In this document: positions 6,140-13,040 of the stretch, piece after piece
How positions within the stretch are numbered: the stretch's first letter is position 1
Layout of the letters: every line of letters starts with the position of its first letter
Assembly: GCA_964407285.1 (NCBI GenBank)
Contig: CAYOVG010000192.1
Location: 1 to 13,041, forward strand
Direction: 5' to 3'
DNA: 13,041 bases
From: CAYOVG01 sp964407285
GTDB lineage: Bacteria > Desulfobacterota > Syntrophobacteria > Syntrophobacterales > Syntrophobacteraceae
The notes under the pieces: generated by a model
The model's input: the letters and a program-made list of their open reading frames with translations, nothing else
The model's database searches: none
What the model was told of the DNA's origin: nothing
Position numbers and translations under genes: made by a program

Positions 6140-7660
6140 TCATTCCGTCCGCCTTCTTCCCGGTCGCGGGTAAGACCCGAGAACCAACCCCAAAGCCGCG
6201 GCGGTGCACGTCCAGGCGAATACGTCGCCCCACCTGCCGTAGAACGTTTCCACCCGGATCGGGTAGACGGCGCGGGTGAGATGCCCCTGCTCGTTGAGGG
6301 GGATATGCCCGTAGGACCGGCCCGAAGCTCCGAATATGACGCTCACTCCCGTGTTGGCGGCCCGCACCAGCGGCGTCCTGAATTCGATGGAGCGCCAGCC
6401 CGCCATCTGCATGTGCTGATAGGGGCCGCTGCTCTCCCCGTACCACGCGTCATTGGTCAGGTTGGCCAGGATGGTGGCCCCGTGCCGGACCGTCGTCCGG
6501 GACAACTCCGGGAAGATATCCTCATAGCAGATGAGGACCCCCAGCTTCTGTCCATTGAGACTCAGGGGCGACGGGTCGCGGCCCGGAGCGAACTCCCCCA
6601 CGGCTTCCAGCAGCTTGTTGAAGATGAACAGAATATTTTTCAGCGGCACGTACTCCCCGAACGGAACCAGGTGCTGCTTGGCGTAGCGTCCGAGGAAGCG
6701 GCTCGCGCCATCCACAAGATAAGCAACATTCAGGAATATGGGAACACCCCGGCTCCCCTGCACGGCGGGGCTTCCGAAGAGCACCGGCACGCCGGCTTCG
6801 GCGATGATGCGCTGCAGTTTCAGGGTGAGCGTCTCGTCGACGCCGTAGATAAAAGGCGCAGCCGTCTCCGGCCACACCAGGACATCGGGTTTCGGGTCGT
6901 TCGCGGCGGCTTCGATGGAGAGCGCACGGTACCGCTCGAGCGTTTCGAACTGGAAAGCCGGGTCCCACTTGAGGGCCTGCTCCACGTTTCCCTGCACCAC
7001 CGCGACCGTCACCGGGGGCGCCGCCTTCTCCATGGCTTCTATCCGGTCGAGCCGCCACGAGCCGTAGGCCAGCGCCGAAATCAGGCACAGCGTCCAGACG
7101 GCGGCAGCCCAGTGGGGACGCCGCCTCGCCAGGTAGGAGGCGACGATGGTGGAGGCAAACGCCACGAGCCAGCTTATCCCGTACACCCCCGTTATGTCGG
7201 CCACCTGGATGAGTTGCAGGAAGGACGACTGTGTGTAGCCCAGGTTCGCCCAGGGGAATCCCGTCAGGGCGTGGGCCCGGACCCACTCCAGGGCCACCCA
7301 GACGAGCGGAAGGCCCCACACCCACAGCCGGGGGCGCCGTTCCCACTTATTGGCGATGAATGCGAAGAGCATCGGATAGATCGCCAGGTATCCGCTCAGC
7401 AGAATCAGCAGCACAATGGCTATGGCCAGCGGTATGCCGCCGTAATAGTTCATGGCGTAGCGCACCCAGTACACGGTGGTGACGTAGTGCGCCATCCCGC
7501 AGACGAACCCCAGGAGCAAAGCCCGCTTTCCGCTCCCTCCCCGAACCGCCATCAGCAACGGAACCAGCGCAATCCAGGAAAGCAGCGGCATGTCCATGCG
7601 CGGGAATCCCGCCGTCAGAAGCACCCCGCTTATCACGCTTAAAACGATAGCACGCAGCAC
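6140..7660 (-). CDS. lnt: Apolipoprotein N-acyltransferase
   Basis: Inner-membrane enzyme that adds the third acyl chain to the N-terminal cysteine of lipoproteins, taken from phospholipid. The 506-residue length fits (E. coli 512). The N-terminal half (about 1-200) is a set of membrane helices. Residues about 215-470 form the periplasmic nitrilase-like domain with the catalytic triad E265 (VWPETAAPF), K328 (YAKQHLVPFGEYVP) and C378 (GVLICYEDIFPE). The loop glutamate E336 and the block NLTNDAWYG (400-408) are also present. A final membrane helix lies near 480-498. The start is GTG at 7658-7660 with a purine-rich AAAGAGAG upstream; no better ATG is in frame. corC lies 97 nt upstream on the same strand; this corC-lnt order is common in proteobacteria. 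Its presence shows a cell with an outer membrane and triacylated lipoproteins. Confidence 0.97.
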   Translation of the reverse strand: MLRAIVLSVISGVLLTAGFPRMDMPLLSWIALVPLLMAVRGGSGKRALLLGFVCGMAHYVTTVYWVRYAMNYYGGIPLAIAIVLLILLSGYLAIYPMLFAFIANKWERRPRLWVWGLPLVWVALEWVRAHALTGFPWANLGYTQSSFLQLIQVADITGVYGISWLVAFASTIVASYLARRRPHWAAAVWTLCLISALAYGSWRLDRIEAMEKAAPPVTVAVVQGNVEQALKWDPAFQFETLERYRALSIEAAANDPKPDVLVWPETAAPFIYGVDETLTLKLQRIIAEAGVPVLFGSPAVQGSRGVPIFLNVAYLVDGASRFLGRYAKQHLVPFGEYVPLKNILFIFNKLLEAVGEFAPGRDPSPLSLNGQKLGVLICYEDIFPELSRTTVRHGATILANLTNDAWYGESSGPYQHMQMAGWRSIEFRTPLVRAANTGVSVIFGASGRSYGHIPLNEQGHLTRAVYPIRVETFYGRWGDVFAWTCTAAALGLVLGSYPRPGRRRTE

Positions 7661-7729
7661 GTGTTTCTCTCTTTGCTATTTCCCTGAACGGAATGGATAA
7701 TAAATCGTCTTGATGGAGAGGTTGCGAAA

Positions 7730-7758
7730 GGAACGAAATAGGGAAAAAATTTCGTTTC
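7730..7758. repeat. Inverted repeat at the corC-lnt junction
   Basis: GGAACGAAAT (7730-7739) and ATTTCGTTTC (7749-7758) form a 10-bp stem with one G-T pair and a 9-nt loop. It overlaps the corC stop codon and ends about 70 nt before the lnt start. Only a short T stretch follows on the - strand, so it would be at best a weak terminator and may tune corC versus lnt expression. Confidence 0.35.
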
Positions 7759-8632
7759 AATAGAAAGGTTCTTGGGTGGCCCTCGCCGCCATGACGGACC
7801 CATCCATCTTCTTGATGAGGATCTTTTCCGCTTTCCGGCTGTCGGCCTCTATCACGGTGAACTCCAGGTTGTTGAAAATCACTTTTTCATTGATGCTCGG
7901 CACCTTCCCCAACAGGCTTATCACGAATCCTCCCACCGACTCGAAATTGCCCTCGGGAAAATCCACCTCAAGATAGTCTTCCAACTCCTCCACATCCAGC
8001 CGCGCATCCACCACGATGGACCCGTCGTCCCGTTCGGTGATCAGCTTTTCCTCGGGGTCGTACTCATCGACGATCTCGCCGATGATCTCCTCGATAATGT
8101 CCTCCAGGGTGAGAATCCCCGCCGTTCCGCCGTATTCGTCTATCACGATGGCCATATGGGATTTCTTGTCCCGGAGGTCCGTGAGCACATCGCTGATCTT
8201 CTTGGTTTCGGGGATGAAATAGGGAGGCCTGACGATGCGCCGGATGTCGATCTCATGCTCCTTGCCCCAAAACGGAAGGAGATCCTTCGCATGCAGTATG
8301 CCTATCACATTGTCTATGTTGTCTTCGAATATGGGGATTCGCGAGTGGCCGCTCTGTACTATCAGGTCGATGACGTCTCCTATTTCCGTATCCGCATGCG
8401 CGCCCACCGTATTGGTTCTCGGGATCATGATTTCCCGCGCCACGGTATCGCGGAAGGAGAAAATCCCCTGTATCATCTCCCCTTCATCTTCGGAGATGAG
8501 CCCGCGCTCTTCCCCCTCGTCTATGAGTTGCTGGATCTCCTTTTCGAGATCCCCAGGACTTTCCATTCGGCCCAGCCGGCGAAAAACCATTCTGAGCCAA
8601 TTCTGAAACCCCCTAGCTGACTCCTCTTCCAA
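7757..8632 (-). CDS. corC: CBS-pair / CorC_HlyC domain protein (CorC, YbeX type)
   Basis: Soluble member of the hemolysin C/CorC family, linked in enterobacteria to magnesium/cobalt efflux and to ribosome function; its exact job here is unproven. Counting from the chosen start, the first CBS domain runs about 68-122 (EIMIPRTNTVGAHA to ILHAKDLLPFW), the second about 134-190 (PPYFIPETKKISDV to GILTLEDIIEEIIGEI), and the CorC_HlyC transporter-associated domain about 200-275. There is no DUF21 membrane domain, which separates it from the membrane-bound relatives. The start is uncertain: I chose TTG at 8630-8632 (291 residues) because AAGGAAG lies 10 nt upstream and the family usually begins just before this point. 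The frame is open further, to a TTG at 8719 (320 residues). speB ends 132 nt upstream. The neighbour downstream is lnt, as in many proteobacteria. Confidence 0.9.
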   Translation of the reverse strand: MEEESARGFQNWLRMVFRRLGRMESPGDLEKEIQQLIDEGEERGLISEDEGEMIQGIFSFRDTVAREIMIPRTNTVGAHADTEIGDVIDLIVQSGHSRIPIFEDNIDNVIGILHAKDLLPFWGKEHEIDIRRIVRPPYFIPETKKISDVLTDLRDKKSHMAIVIDEYGGTAGILTLEDIIEEIIGEIVDEYDPEEKLITERDDGSIVVDARLDVEELEDYLEVDFPEGNFESVGGFVISLLGKVPSINEKVIFNNLEFTVIEADSRKAEKILIKKMDGSVMAARATQEPFY

Positions 8633-8764
8633 TGTTGCTTCACTTCCTTGAAAAGGTCTCTGAATAAAAACTACTGCTCTCAATTTCTCTCGAAAGGCTT
8701 TTGTTCTCTGATGCCGCAATGCGCCCGCACGTATCGTAATGGTTCTTCGGCATATAATAATTTA

Positions 8765-9724
8765 TCAAGGCGGCCCCGGATTGTCCATAAAAATATAAGA
8801 GAGAAGCTTATATACGAGACGGGCCGCAAGGAAATCGGGGGCCGCCATGTTGGGGATGGGACAAAGCTCCATGACGTCCAGCCCGACCACTCGGGTTTTG
8901 CGTATTACTCTCCGGAGCATATCGAGGACTTCGTACCAGCCGAGTCCTCCCGGTTCCGGCGTACCGACGGCCGGCATGATGGACGGGTCGAAAACGTCCA
9001 GGTCTATGCTGATATAGGTATGGGGACCGATGTGAGACGGAATGCGCTCCCACAGGCTTGCGTCCCGCGCCAGTTCCCGCGCGAAATAGCACGGAATGCC
9101 GCTGTCCGCGATGAACTTCCGGTCCTCGGCGGTGAGCGCCCTGATGCCCACCTGCACCAGGGGCGCGTGTTCCGGATCCCGTTTCGCTCCGAGCTTCAGT
9201 ACGTGTTCGAGCGCCATGCGCATGATGCAGGCATTGCTGTACCGGCTGTCCTGGTACTCCTCGCGCAGGTCCGTATGAGCGTCCAGGTGCAAAATGGTGA
9301 GGTCGGGGTAGCGCGCGGCGACGGCCTGTATCATCCCCAGCGAAACGAGATGTTCCCCGCCCAGCAGAACCGGAAGCTTGCCCGCCTCCACGATGCGGTC
9401 GCCCACCATCCGGACGCGTTCCACCATGTCGCGGGGCGACGCCACCGTTACCGCCAGTTCGTCGAGGGTGGCGATGCCTTCCTTGTAGGCTTCCGTATCC
9501 GTTTCGTCGTCGTAGAGTTCGATTTCCCGCGACGCCTCGATGATGGCCCTCGGCCCTCTGCGAGTTCCGGGATGGAACGTGGTGGTGCCGTCGTAAGGAA
9601 CCGGCAAAACGACCGCGCGGGCGGACGCCGGGTCCGACTCCGAAGGTTGCAGCCCCAAAAACGAATTTGGGGGTCCGAAGCATTCCTGCAATTCGGCCCC
9701 CACGATTATGTGATCTTTACTCAT
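8765..9724 (-). CDS. speB: Agmatinase-type ureohydrolase (agmatine or N1-aminopropylagmatine)
   Basis: Arginase/agmatinase-fold enzyme that removes urea from a guanidino compound, giving putrescine from agmatine in the classical route. From the ATG at 9722-9724 it has 319 residues. All six manganese ligands are visible (numbered from this start): H125 in GGEH, D148, H150 and D152 in LDAHTD, D241 and D243 in SIDLDVFDP. The late motif GTPEPGGLGW (254-263) is typical of agmatinases. A longer frame would start at TTG 9736, overlapping the speD stop codon (TTGA); I prefer ATG with GAG 7 nt upstream. A small dyad, CAACG/CGTTG (9734-9747), lies right before this site. The gap to speD is 8 nt, so the two are co-transcribed. 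Because its partner is speD, the substrate could be aminopropylagmatine instead of agmatine. Confidence 0.92.
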   Translation of the reverse strand: MSKDHIIVGAELQECFGPPNSFLGLQPSESDPASARAVVLPVPYDGTTTFHPGTRRGPRAIIEASREIELYDDETDTEAYKEGIATLDELAVTVASPRDMVERVRMVGDRIVEAGKLPVLLGGEHLVSLGMIQAVAARYPDLTILHLDAHTDLREEYQDSRYSNACIMRMALEHVLKLGAKRDPEHAPLVQVGIRALTAEDRKFIADSGIPCYFARELARDASLWERIPSHIGPHTYISIDLDVFDPSIMPAVGTPEPGGLGWYEVLDMLRRVIRKTRVVGLDVMELCPIPNMAAPDFLAARLVYKLLSYIFMDNPGPP

Positions 9725-9732
9725 ATATTGTC

Positions 9733-10182
9733 TCAACGTGAGCGTTGCATCAACATGCGGTCCATCCGGACCACCTGGGCGGATTCACGAATGGTGTTCG
9801 GGAATTCCTGCCCCCTATCGAGGACTTTCATTTCGTACTTCTGCATATCGAAGTACCGCTTGATCGTATCGGCGGCTTTCTGGGTATCGAAGTACTTGCA
9901 GGAGAACATATCCACGCTCATGTACCCCTTGTCCGGAAAAGTATGAATGCTGATATGGCTCTCGGCGATCAGCACGAATCCGGAAATACCCCAATCCTCC
10001 GGGACGGCCCCGCTGTACCGGAAAACATACGGAGGCATGATCTTGGTCATGTCCATTTCCGGCGGATATTCATCCAGGAAATTGTAGATAAGATTGATAT
10101 CTTCAAGCCTGGAACGGTCGCATCCATATCCGTCCAAAATCAAGTGTACTCCGAAACCAAACTCAGGCTTTTTGATGCCCAT
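9733..10182 (-). CDS. speD: S-adenosylmethionine decarboxylase proenzyme (bacterial type 1B-like)
   Basis: Makes decarboxylated SAM, the aminopropyl donor for spermidine. The 149-residue proenzyme cuts itself between E74 and S75 in the motif ESHISIHTFP, and the serine becomes the pyruvoyl cofactor. The helper residues H80 and C95 (FSCKYFD) have exactly the spacing (+5, +20 from the serine) known for Thermotoga-type enzymes (S63, H68, C83). I chose ATG at 10180-10182, with GGGAGG 8 nt upstream; the GTG at 10191 would sit on the ribosome binding site. It is followed at once by speB and preceded, after 161 nt, by a PuuR-like regulator on the same strand. No speE-type aminopropyltransferase is in the window. 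Confidence is very high for the family. Confidence 0.97.
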   Translation of the reverse strand: MGIKKPEFGFGVHLILDGYGCDRSRLEDINLIYNFLDEYPPEMDMTKIMPPYVFRYSGAVPEDWGISGFVLIAESHISIHTFPDKGYMSVDMFSCKYFDTQKAADTIKRYFDMQKYEMKVLDRGQEFPNTIRESAQVVRMDRMLMQRSR

Positions 10183-10194
10183 GGCAGTCACCTC

Positions 10195-10211
10195 CCTTTA
10201 AGTTTAAAAGG
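10195..10211. promoter_or_regulatory. Imperfect 17-bp dyad beside the speD ribosome binding site (candidate operator)
   Basis: On the - strand CCTTTTAAACTTAAAGG pairs at 6 of 8 positions around its centre. It lies directly upstream of, and overlaps, the GGGAGG of speD. It has the same length as, and shares the word TTAAACTT with, the perfect palindrome in front of the regulator gene (10908-10924). It may be a second binding site of the same regulator. Inference only. Confidence 0.35.
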
Positions 10212-10257
10212 ACCATCGGCCCTCTTGCGCAAGGAATCAATCATTGTGAACGACGAA

Positions 10258-10291
10258 CGCTGCCGGGCCGTCGGTATCGCCCTCGGCAGCG
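10258..10291. repeat. Hairpin between the regulator gene and speD
   Basis: CGCTGCCG (10258-10265) and CGGCAGCG (10284-10291) form a perfect 8-bp GC-rich stem that can grow inward by a G-T and a G-C pair. It lies 53 nt after the stop codon of the regulator and about 75 nt before speD. No T-run follows on the - strand. It could be a partial terminator or a leader structure for speD. A 10-bp palindrome, CTTGCGCAAG (10224-10233), lies between it and speD. The rest of 10183-10343 holds no gene. Confidence 0.45.
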
Positions 10292-10343
10292 GGAAAGCGC
10301 CGCGGAGTTTCCGTTTCTTAGGATAAGCACCGCGGTCACAGCA

Positions 10344-10895
10344 TCAAAACGTCGAAGGGCTGGTCACCCAAAGGATCTGGGCGGACCCGCTTCCGCGGTT
10401 TTCCACCCGGTGCTTCAGGTAGCTCTTGAAGTAGAAGCAATCACCCTTCCCGAGGCGGTGAGGCTGAGCGTCCAGCCACAGAGTGATCGCACCCTGTACG
10501 ACAAAACCGAATTCCTCACCCTCGTGAGCCGCATCCTCGGGGGTATTTCCTCCCTCGGCGAGGGTGACCAGAACCGGATCCATAAGCCGTCCCATGGCCT
10601 TGGGGAGCAAATAGCTCATCCGGCACTCTTCGGTGGAAGAGGAACTGAGAACTCGCGTCTTCTTCCGCCCCACCACGTTTTGCTGGGGCATATTCCGAAA
10701 AAAATCGCTCATGTCAAGGCCTAAAACATCCAGGATACTTTTTAGAGTCACAATGGAGGGTGAGGTCAGGTCCCGCTCCAGTTGAGAAATAAAACCCTTT
10801 GTAAGATATGCCCGGTCTGCCAGTTCCTCCTGGGTAAGGCCGTTCTCCTTCCTCAAACGGCGCAGTTTTTCTCCAATTTTCAAAGCGTCCTGCAT
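10344..10895 (-). CDS. XRE-family regulator with C-terminal cupin (PuuR-like)
   Basis: 183-residue DNA-binding repressor type: an N-terminal helix-turn-helix of the lambda-Cro class (about 7-65, with LTQEELADRAYLTKGFISQLE) and a C-terminal cupin ligand domain (about 105-178, with HEGEEFGFVVQG and KHRVEN giving the usual H, E, E and H cupin positions). Architecture, length and the C-terminal ending (TSPSTF) resemble E. coli PuuR, which senses putrescine. The start is ATG 10893-10895 with AAGGAAA about 8 nt upstream. It is the first gene of the run regulator-speD-speB on the - strand, so it is probably the local polyamine-responsive regulator. A near-consensus promoter and a perfect palindrome lie in front of it, which suggests self-repression. 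The ligand is inferred from context, not shown. Confidence 0.9.
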   Translation of the reverse strand: MQDALKIGEKLRRLRKENGLTQEELADRAYLTKGFISQLERDLTSPSIVTLKSILDVLGLDMSDFFRNMPQQNVVGRKKTRVLSSSSTEECRMSYLLPKAMGRLMDPVLVTLAEGGNTPEDAAHEGEEFGFVVQGAITLWLDAQPHRLGKGDCFYFKSYLKHRVENRGSGSAQILWVTSPSTF

Positions 10896-10907
10896 GGTTT
10901 ACTTTCC

Positions 10908-10924
10908 TTAAACTTTTAGTTTAA
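10908..10924. promoter_or_regulatory. Perfect palindrome TTAAACT-TTT-AGTTTAA, candidate operator of the regulator
   Basis: Seven-base arms are exact reverse complements around a three-base centre. The site lies between the promoter at 10937-10965 and the start codon at 10895, at about +6 to +22 of the expected transcript, a position where a bound repressor would block the polymerase. The length and dyad form are typical of XRE-family sites. Binding is inferred. Confidence 0.6.
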
Positions 10925-10936
10925 TAAAGTCGGCTT

Positions 10937-10965
10937 TATATAAAGTAACGTAAGGCAAGAGTCAA
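10937..10965 (-). promoter_or_regulatory. Sigma-70 promoter of the regulator-speD-speB run
   Basis: On the - strand TTGACT (10965-10960) is followed after exactly 17 nt by TATATA (10942-10937), close to the consensus TTGACA-17-TATAAT. The -10 region sits in a 12-bp palindrome, CTTTATATAAAG (10934-10945). The expected start of transcription is near 10930, just before the palindrome at 10908-10924. Confidence 0.7.
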
Positions 10966-11010
10966 GTAGTATTAACGGGAAAATCGATAAAAACATCACT
11001 GGAGGAGAAA

Positions 11011-11235
11011 ATGGTTGAAACGCCGGAACATGCGCCGTGTCGCGAGTTCCCGGCCACCCCCGCGCGGCCGGAACGGATGTCTCCCGGATTGTTCATCCGT
11101 GTCGTCGGACAGGGGGGCCTTCGCGTTATGGAGAAACCATGGATTGGAATTCACGCGGGGGCGCAGGACGCTACAGGGCGCCGAACAGGGTACCCAGAAC
11201 GATCAGCACGGTCAGCGAGAGCAGGGGCCCGATGA
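11011..11235 (+). CDS. Small open frame with a strong ribosome binding site; possible gene remnant
   Basis: GGAGGAG (11001-11007) precedes an ATG at 11011 that opens a 74-codon frame (starts MVETPEHAPC). The first part lies in the gap between the divergent regulator gene and the end of the permease gene; the last 65 nt overlap the permease gene on the other strand. The protein is rich in Arg, Gly and Pro, as chance frames in GC-rich DNA are, and matches no family I know. No clear + strand promoter is seen. It may be the leftover start of a gene once transcribed away from the regulator, or simply chance. Apart from this frame, 10896-11170 holds the regulator's control sites and one hairpin. 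Confidence 0.25.
   Translation: MVETPEHAPCREFPATPARPERMSPGLFIRVVGQGGLRVMEKPWIGIHAGAQDATGRRTGYPERSARSARAGAR
11046..11074. repeat. Hairpin about 100 nt downstream of the GntP gene
   Basis: GTTC-C-CGGCC (11046-11055) and GGCCGGAAC (11066-11074) form nine pairs with one bulged C around a 10-nt loop. It could mark the 3' end of the patatin-permease transcript, but no T-run follows on the - strand. Confidence 0.3.
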
Positions 11236-12622
11236 CCGCCACAACAAAGATGTCCTTGTAGGATTCGCGGTGGGTGAGTTTGCAGATGGACAGCAGGGTG
11301 ATGACGGCTCCGTTATGCGGCAGGCTGTCGAGCCCCCCGGTGGCGACCGTGGTGACCCTGTGCATGAGGTCCGGCGATATGCCGGCCTCCCTGGCCATCT
11401 CGACATAATTCGATCCCAGGGTTTGCAGCGCGATGCTCATGCCTCCTGAGGCGGAGCCCGTGACGCCGGCCAGGATGTTGACTGATAAGGCAAGCGATAC
11501 CAAAGGATTGGAGCCGCCTACGCTCAACACCACTGAACGGATGATTTCAAAGGCGGTGAGTGACGCGATGACGGCGCCGAAACCGACGAGGCCGGCGGTG
11601 TTGAAGATCGGCAGCACGGATGCGTTCGCGCCCGTGTCGATGGTTTCCGGAAATGAGATGAAGCGCTTGCGGTTGAGAATGCACAACACCAGGATGGAAA
11701 TGACCAGGGCGGCGATGATGGCCCAGATGCCCCTGACCGTGCTCACGTCCGTCTCTCCATACCGCGGCAGGGCCAGATAGGTGGTGTCCATCGCCGGGAT
11801 GACGACCATACTGAAAAGATAGTTCAGGGCAATGACCAGAATGATGGGGAAAAGGGCGGTCCAGAAGCCGGGCCGGCCCGCGGGTTCGGGTTTCTCATTG
11901 AGTTCCACGATGTCGAAGCCTTCCCCTTCCGCACGCTCGCGAAGCATCCGGTCCGCGCGGGGGGGGGCGTCAGCGTGATTGCCGTAGCCCTCCTTGCGGG
12001 CCATGGCGGATCGGTACTGACGGTTCAGCCACAGCATGCCCAGGCTGAACATGATGGCTGCCGTGATGATGCCCAGAAAAGGTGCGGCGAACGGGGTGGT
12101 CCCGAAAAACGGCATGGGAATGGCGTTCTGGATGGCCGGCGTGCCCGGCAGGGCCGTCATGGTAAAGGTAAAGGCGCCCAAAGCGATGGCGCCCGGGATC
12201 AACCGCTTGGGGATGGCGTTCTCCCGGAACAGGGCCGTTGCGATCGGATAGATAGCGAAGGTCACCACGAATAGCGAGACGCCGCCATAAGTGAGTATCG
12301 CGCAGGAGAGCACTACCGCCAGGATGGAACGCCGTCCCCCGAACTCCGCGATGGTCCTGCGGGCGATGGATTGCGCCGAGCCGCTGTCGTCCATGAGTTT
12401 GCCGAAGATAGCCCCGAGCAGGAACAATGGGAAGTACTGGATGATGAACCCCCCGGCAGCGGTCATGAATATCTGGGTGAAGCTCGCCAGAACCGGCGTG
12501 CCGCGCTCGAACAGCGCAGCCGTTACGGCCATGAGCGGCGCGAGAATGAGCACGCTGATCCCCCGGTAGGCAAGATACATGAGCAGCGATAGTGCGATGA
12601 ACACGCCGATGAGGCCTGTCAT
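11171..12622 (-). CDS. GntP-family permease, probably for 3-hydroxybutyrate or a related organic acid
   Basis: 483-residue inner-membrane proton symporter of the gluconate permease family. Start ATG 12620-12622 has GGAGG 7 nt upstream; the longer frame from 12715 runs into the preceding gene and is rejected. About a dozen hydrophobic segments are visible, starting TGLIGVFIALSLLMYLAYRG. Family motifs include LTYGGVSLFVVTFAIYPIA (110-128), GVTGSASGGMSIAL (386-399) and GGLDSLPHNGAVITLL (429-444) followed by THRESYKDIF (450-459). This last block is, to my recollection, typical of the D-beta-hydroxybutyrate permease subgroup. A hydrophilic loop (about 201-250) is probably cytoplasmic; it contains a run of nine G/C bases (11959-11967). 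The gene follows the patatin gene by 13 nt, so they are one operon. The substrate remains an inference. Confidence 0.92.
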   Translation of the reverse strand: MTGLIGVFIALSLLMYLAYRGISVLILAPLMAVTAALFERGTPVLASFTQIFMTAAGGFIIQYFPLFLLGAIFGKLMDDSGSAQSIARRTIAEFGGRRSILAVVLSCAILTYGGVSLFVVTFAIYPIATALFRENAIPKRLIPGAIALGAFTFTMTALPGTPAIQNAIPMPFFGTTPFAAPFLGIITAAIMFSLGMLWLNRQYRSAMARKEGYGNHADAPPRADRMLRERAEGEGFDIVELNEKPEPAGRPGFWTALFPIILVIALNYLFSMVVIPAMDTTYLALPRYGETDVSTVRGIWAIIAALVISILVLCILNRKRFISFPETIDTGANASVLPIFNTAGLVGFGAVIASLTAFEIIRSVVLSVGGSNPLVSLALSVNILAGVTGSASGGMSIALQTLGSNYVEMAREAGISPDLMHRVTTVATGGLDSLPHNGAVITLLSICKLTHRESYKDIFVVAVIGPLLSLTVLIVLGTLFGAL

Positions 12623-12635
12623 ACGATGCCCTCCT

Positions 12636-13040
12636 TCATGGTTGAAGATACACGGACTCGATGTCCAGCGTGGAGCGGTTGCCGATGTGGTCGTAGTTTT
12701 CGTCAAGCCATGCATCGGTGGTGCGGTAGCCCACGTCGTGCAGGTGCTCGAAGAAGGCCCATTCGGTATTGACTTTGCTGGACGCGCTCAGGGGTTCGAG
12801 TTCCACATCGGCGTTGATGCGGTGAAAGAGCGCGTTCATGTAAAACTGCTCCTTGAGGTCGCCTACTTCGATGAGTTTCTTGAGCAGCGCGATCGTGCGC
12901 ACTTCCTTGATCAGGCTGGCGTTGAACGTGATTTCGTTAATGCGGTTCAGGATGTCCGGGGCTCGGCGGGGGACCGTTTCGCGGTGGATGGGATTGATCT
13001 GCACGATTACCATGTCACGCGCCTCGCATTCCTCCACCAG
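12636..13040 (-). CDS. Patatin-like phospholipase, C-terminal part (DUF3734-type region); 5' end outside window
   Basis: The frame is open to the window edge, so only the last 135 or so codons are here and the catalytic Ser-Asp pair of the patatin domain is not visible. The visible part matches the C-terminal DUF3734 region that follows the patatin domain in a group of bacterial phospholipases: VIVQINPIHRETVPRRAPDI, then NRINEITFNASLIKEVRTIA, and near the end TTDAWLDENYDHIGNRSTLD. The stop TGA at 12638-12636 is followed after 13 nt by the GntP-family permease, with its ribosome binding site in the gap. Patatin genes of this type are often found beside 3-hydroxybutyrate dehydrogenase and a GntP permease (from memory), so a link to short hydroxyacid or polyhydroxybutyrate use is possible. 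The family call is good; the function is open. Confidence 0.82.
   Translation of the reverse strand: MVEECEARDMVIVQINPIHRETVPRRAPDILNRINEITFNASLIKEVRTIALLKKLIEVGDLKEQFYMNALFHRINADVELEPLSASSKVNTEWAFFEHLHDVGYRTTDAWLDENYDHIGNRSTLDIESVYLQP

Noticed and set aside
6281..7642. 453-codon + strand frame opposite lnt.
   Set aside because: Shadow frame: Arg, Gly, Pro and His rich, with no domain, while lnt has its catalytic triad.
8648..9946. 432-codon + strand frame opposite speB and speD.
   Set aside because: It crosses two well-identified genes on the other strand and shows no family pattern.
12623..12715. N-terminal extension of the GntP permease to 12715.
   Set aside because: It overlaps the end of the patatin gene in another frame, is not hydrophobic, and the ATG at 12622 has a much better ribosome binding site.
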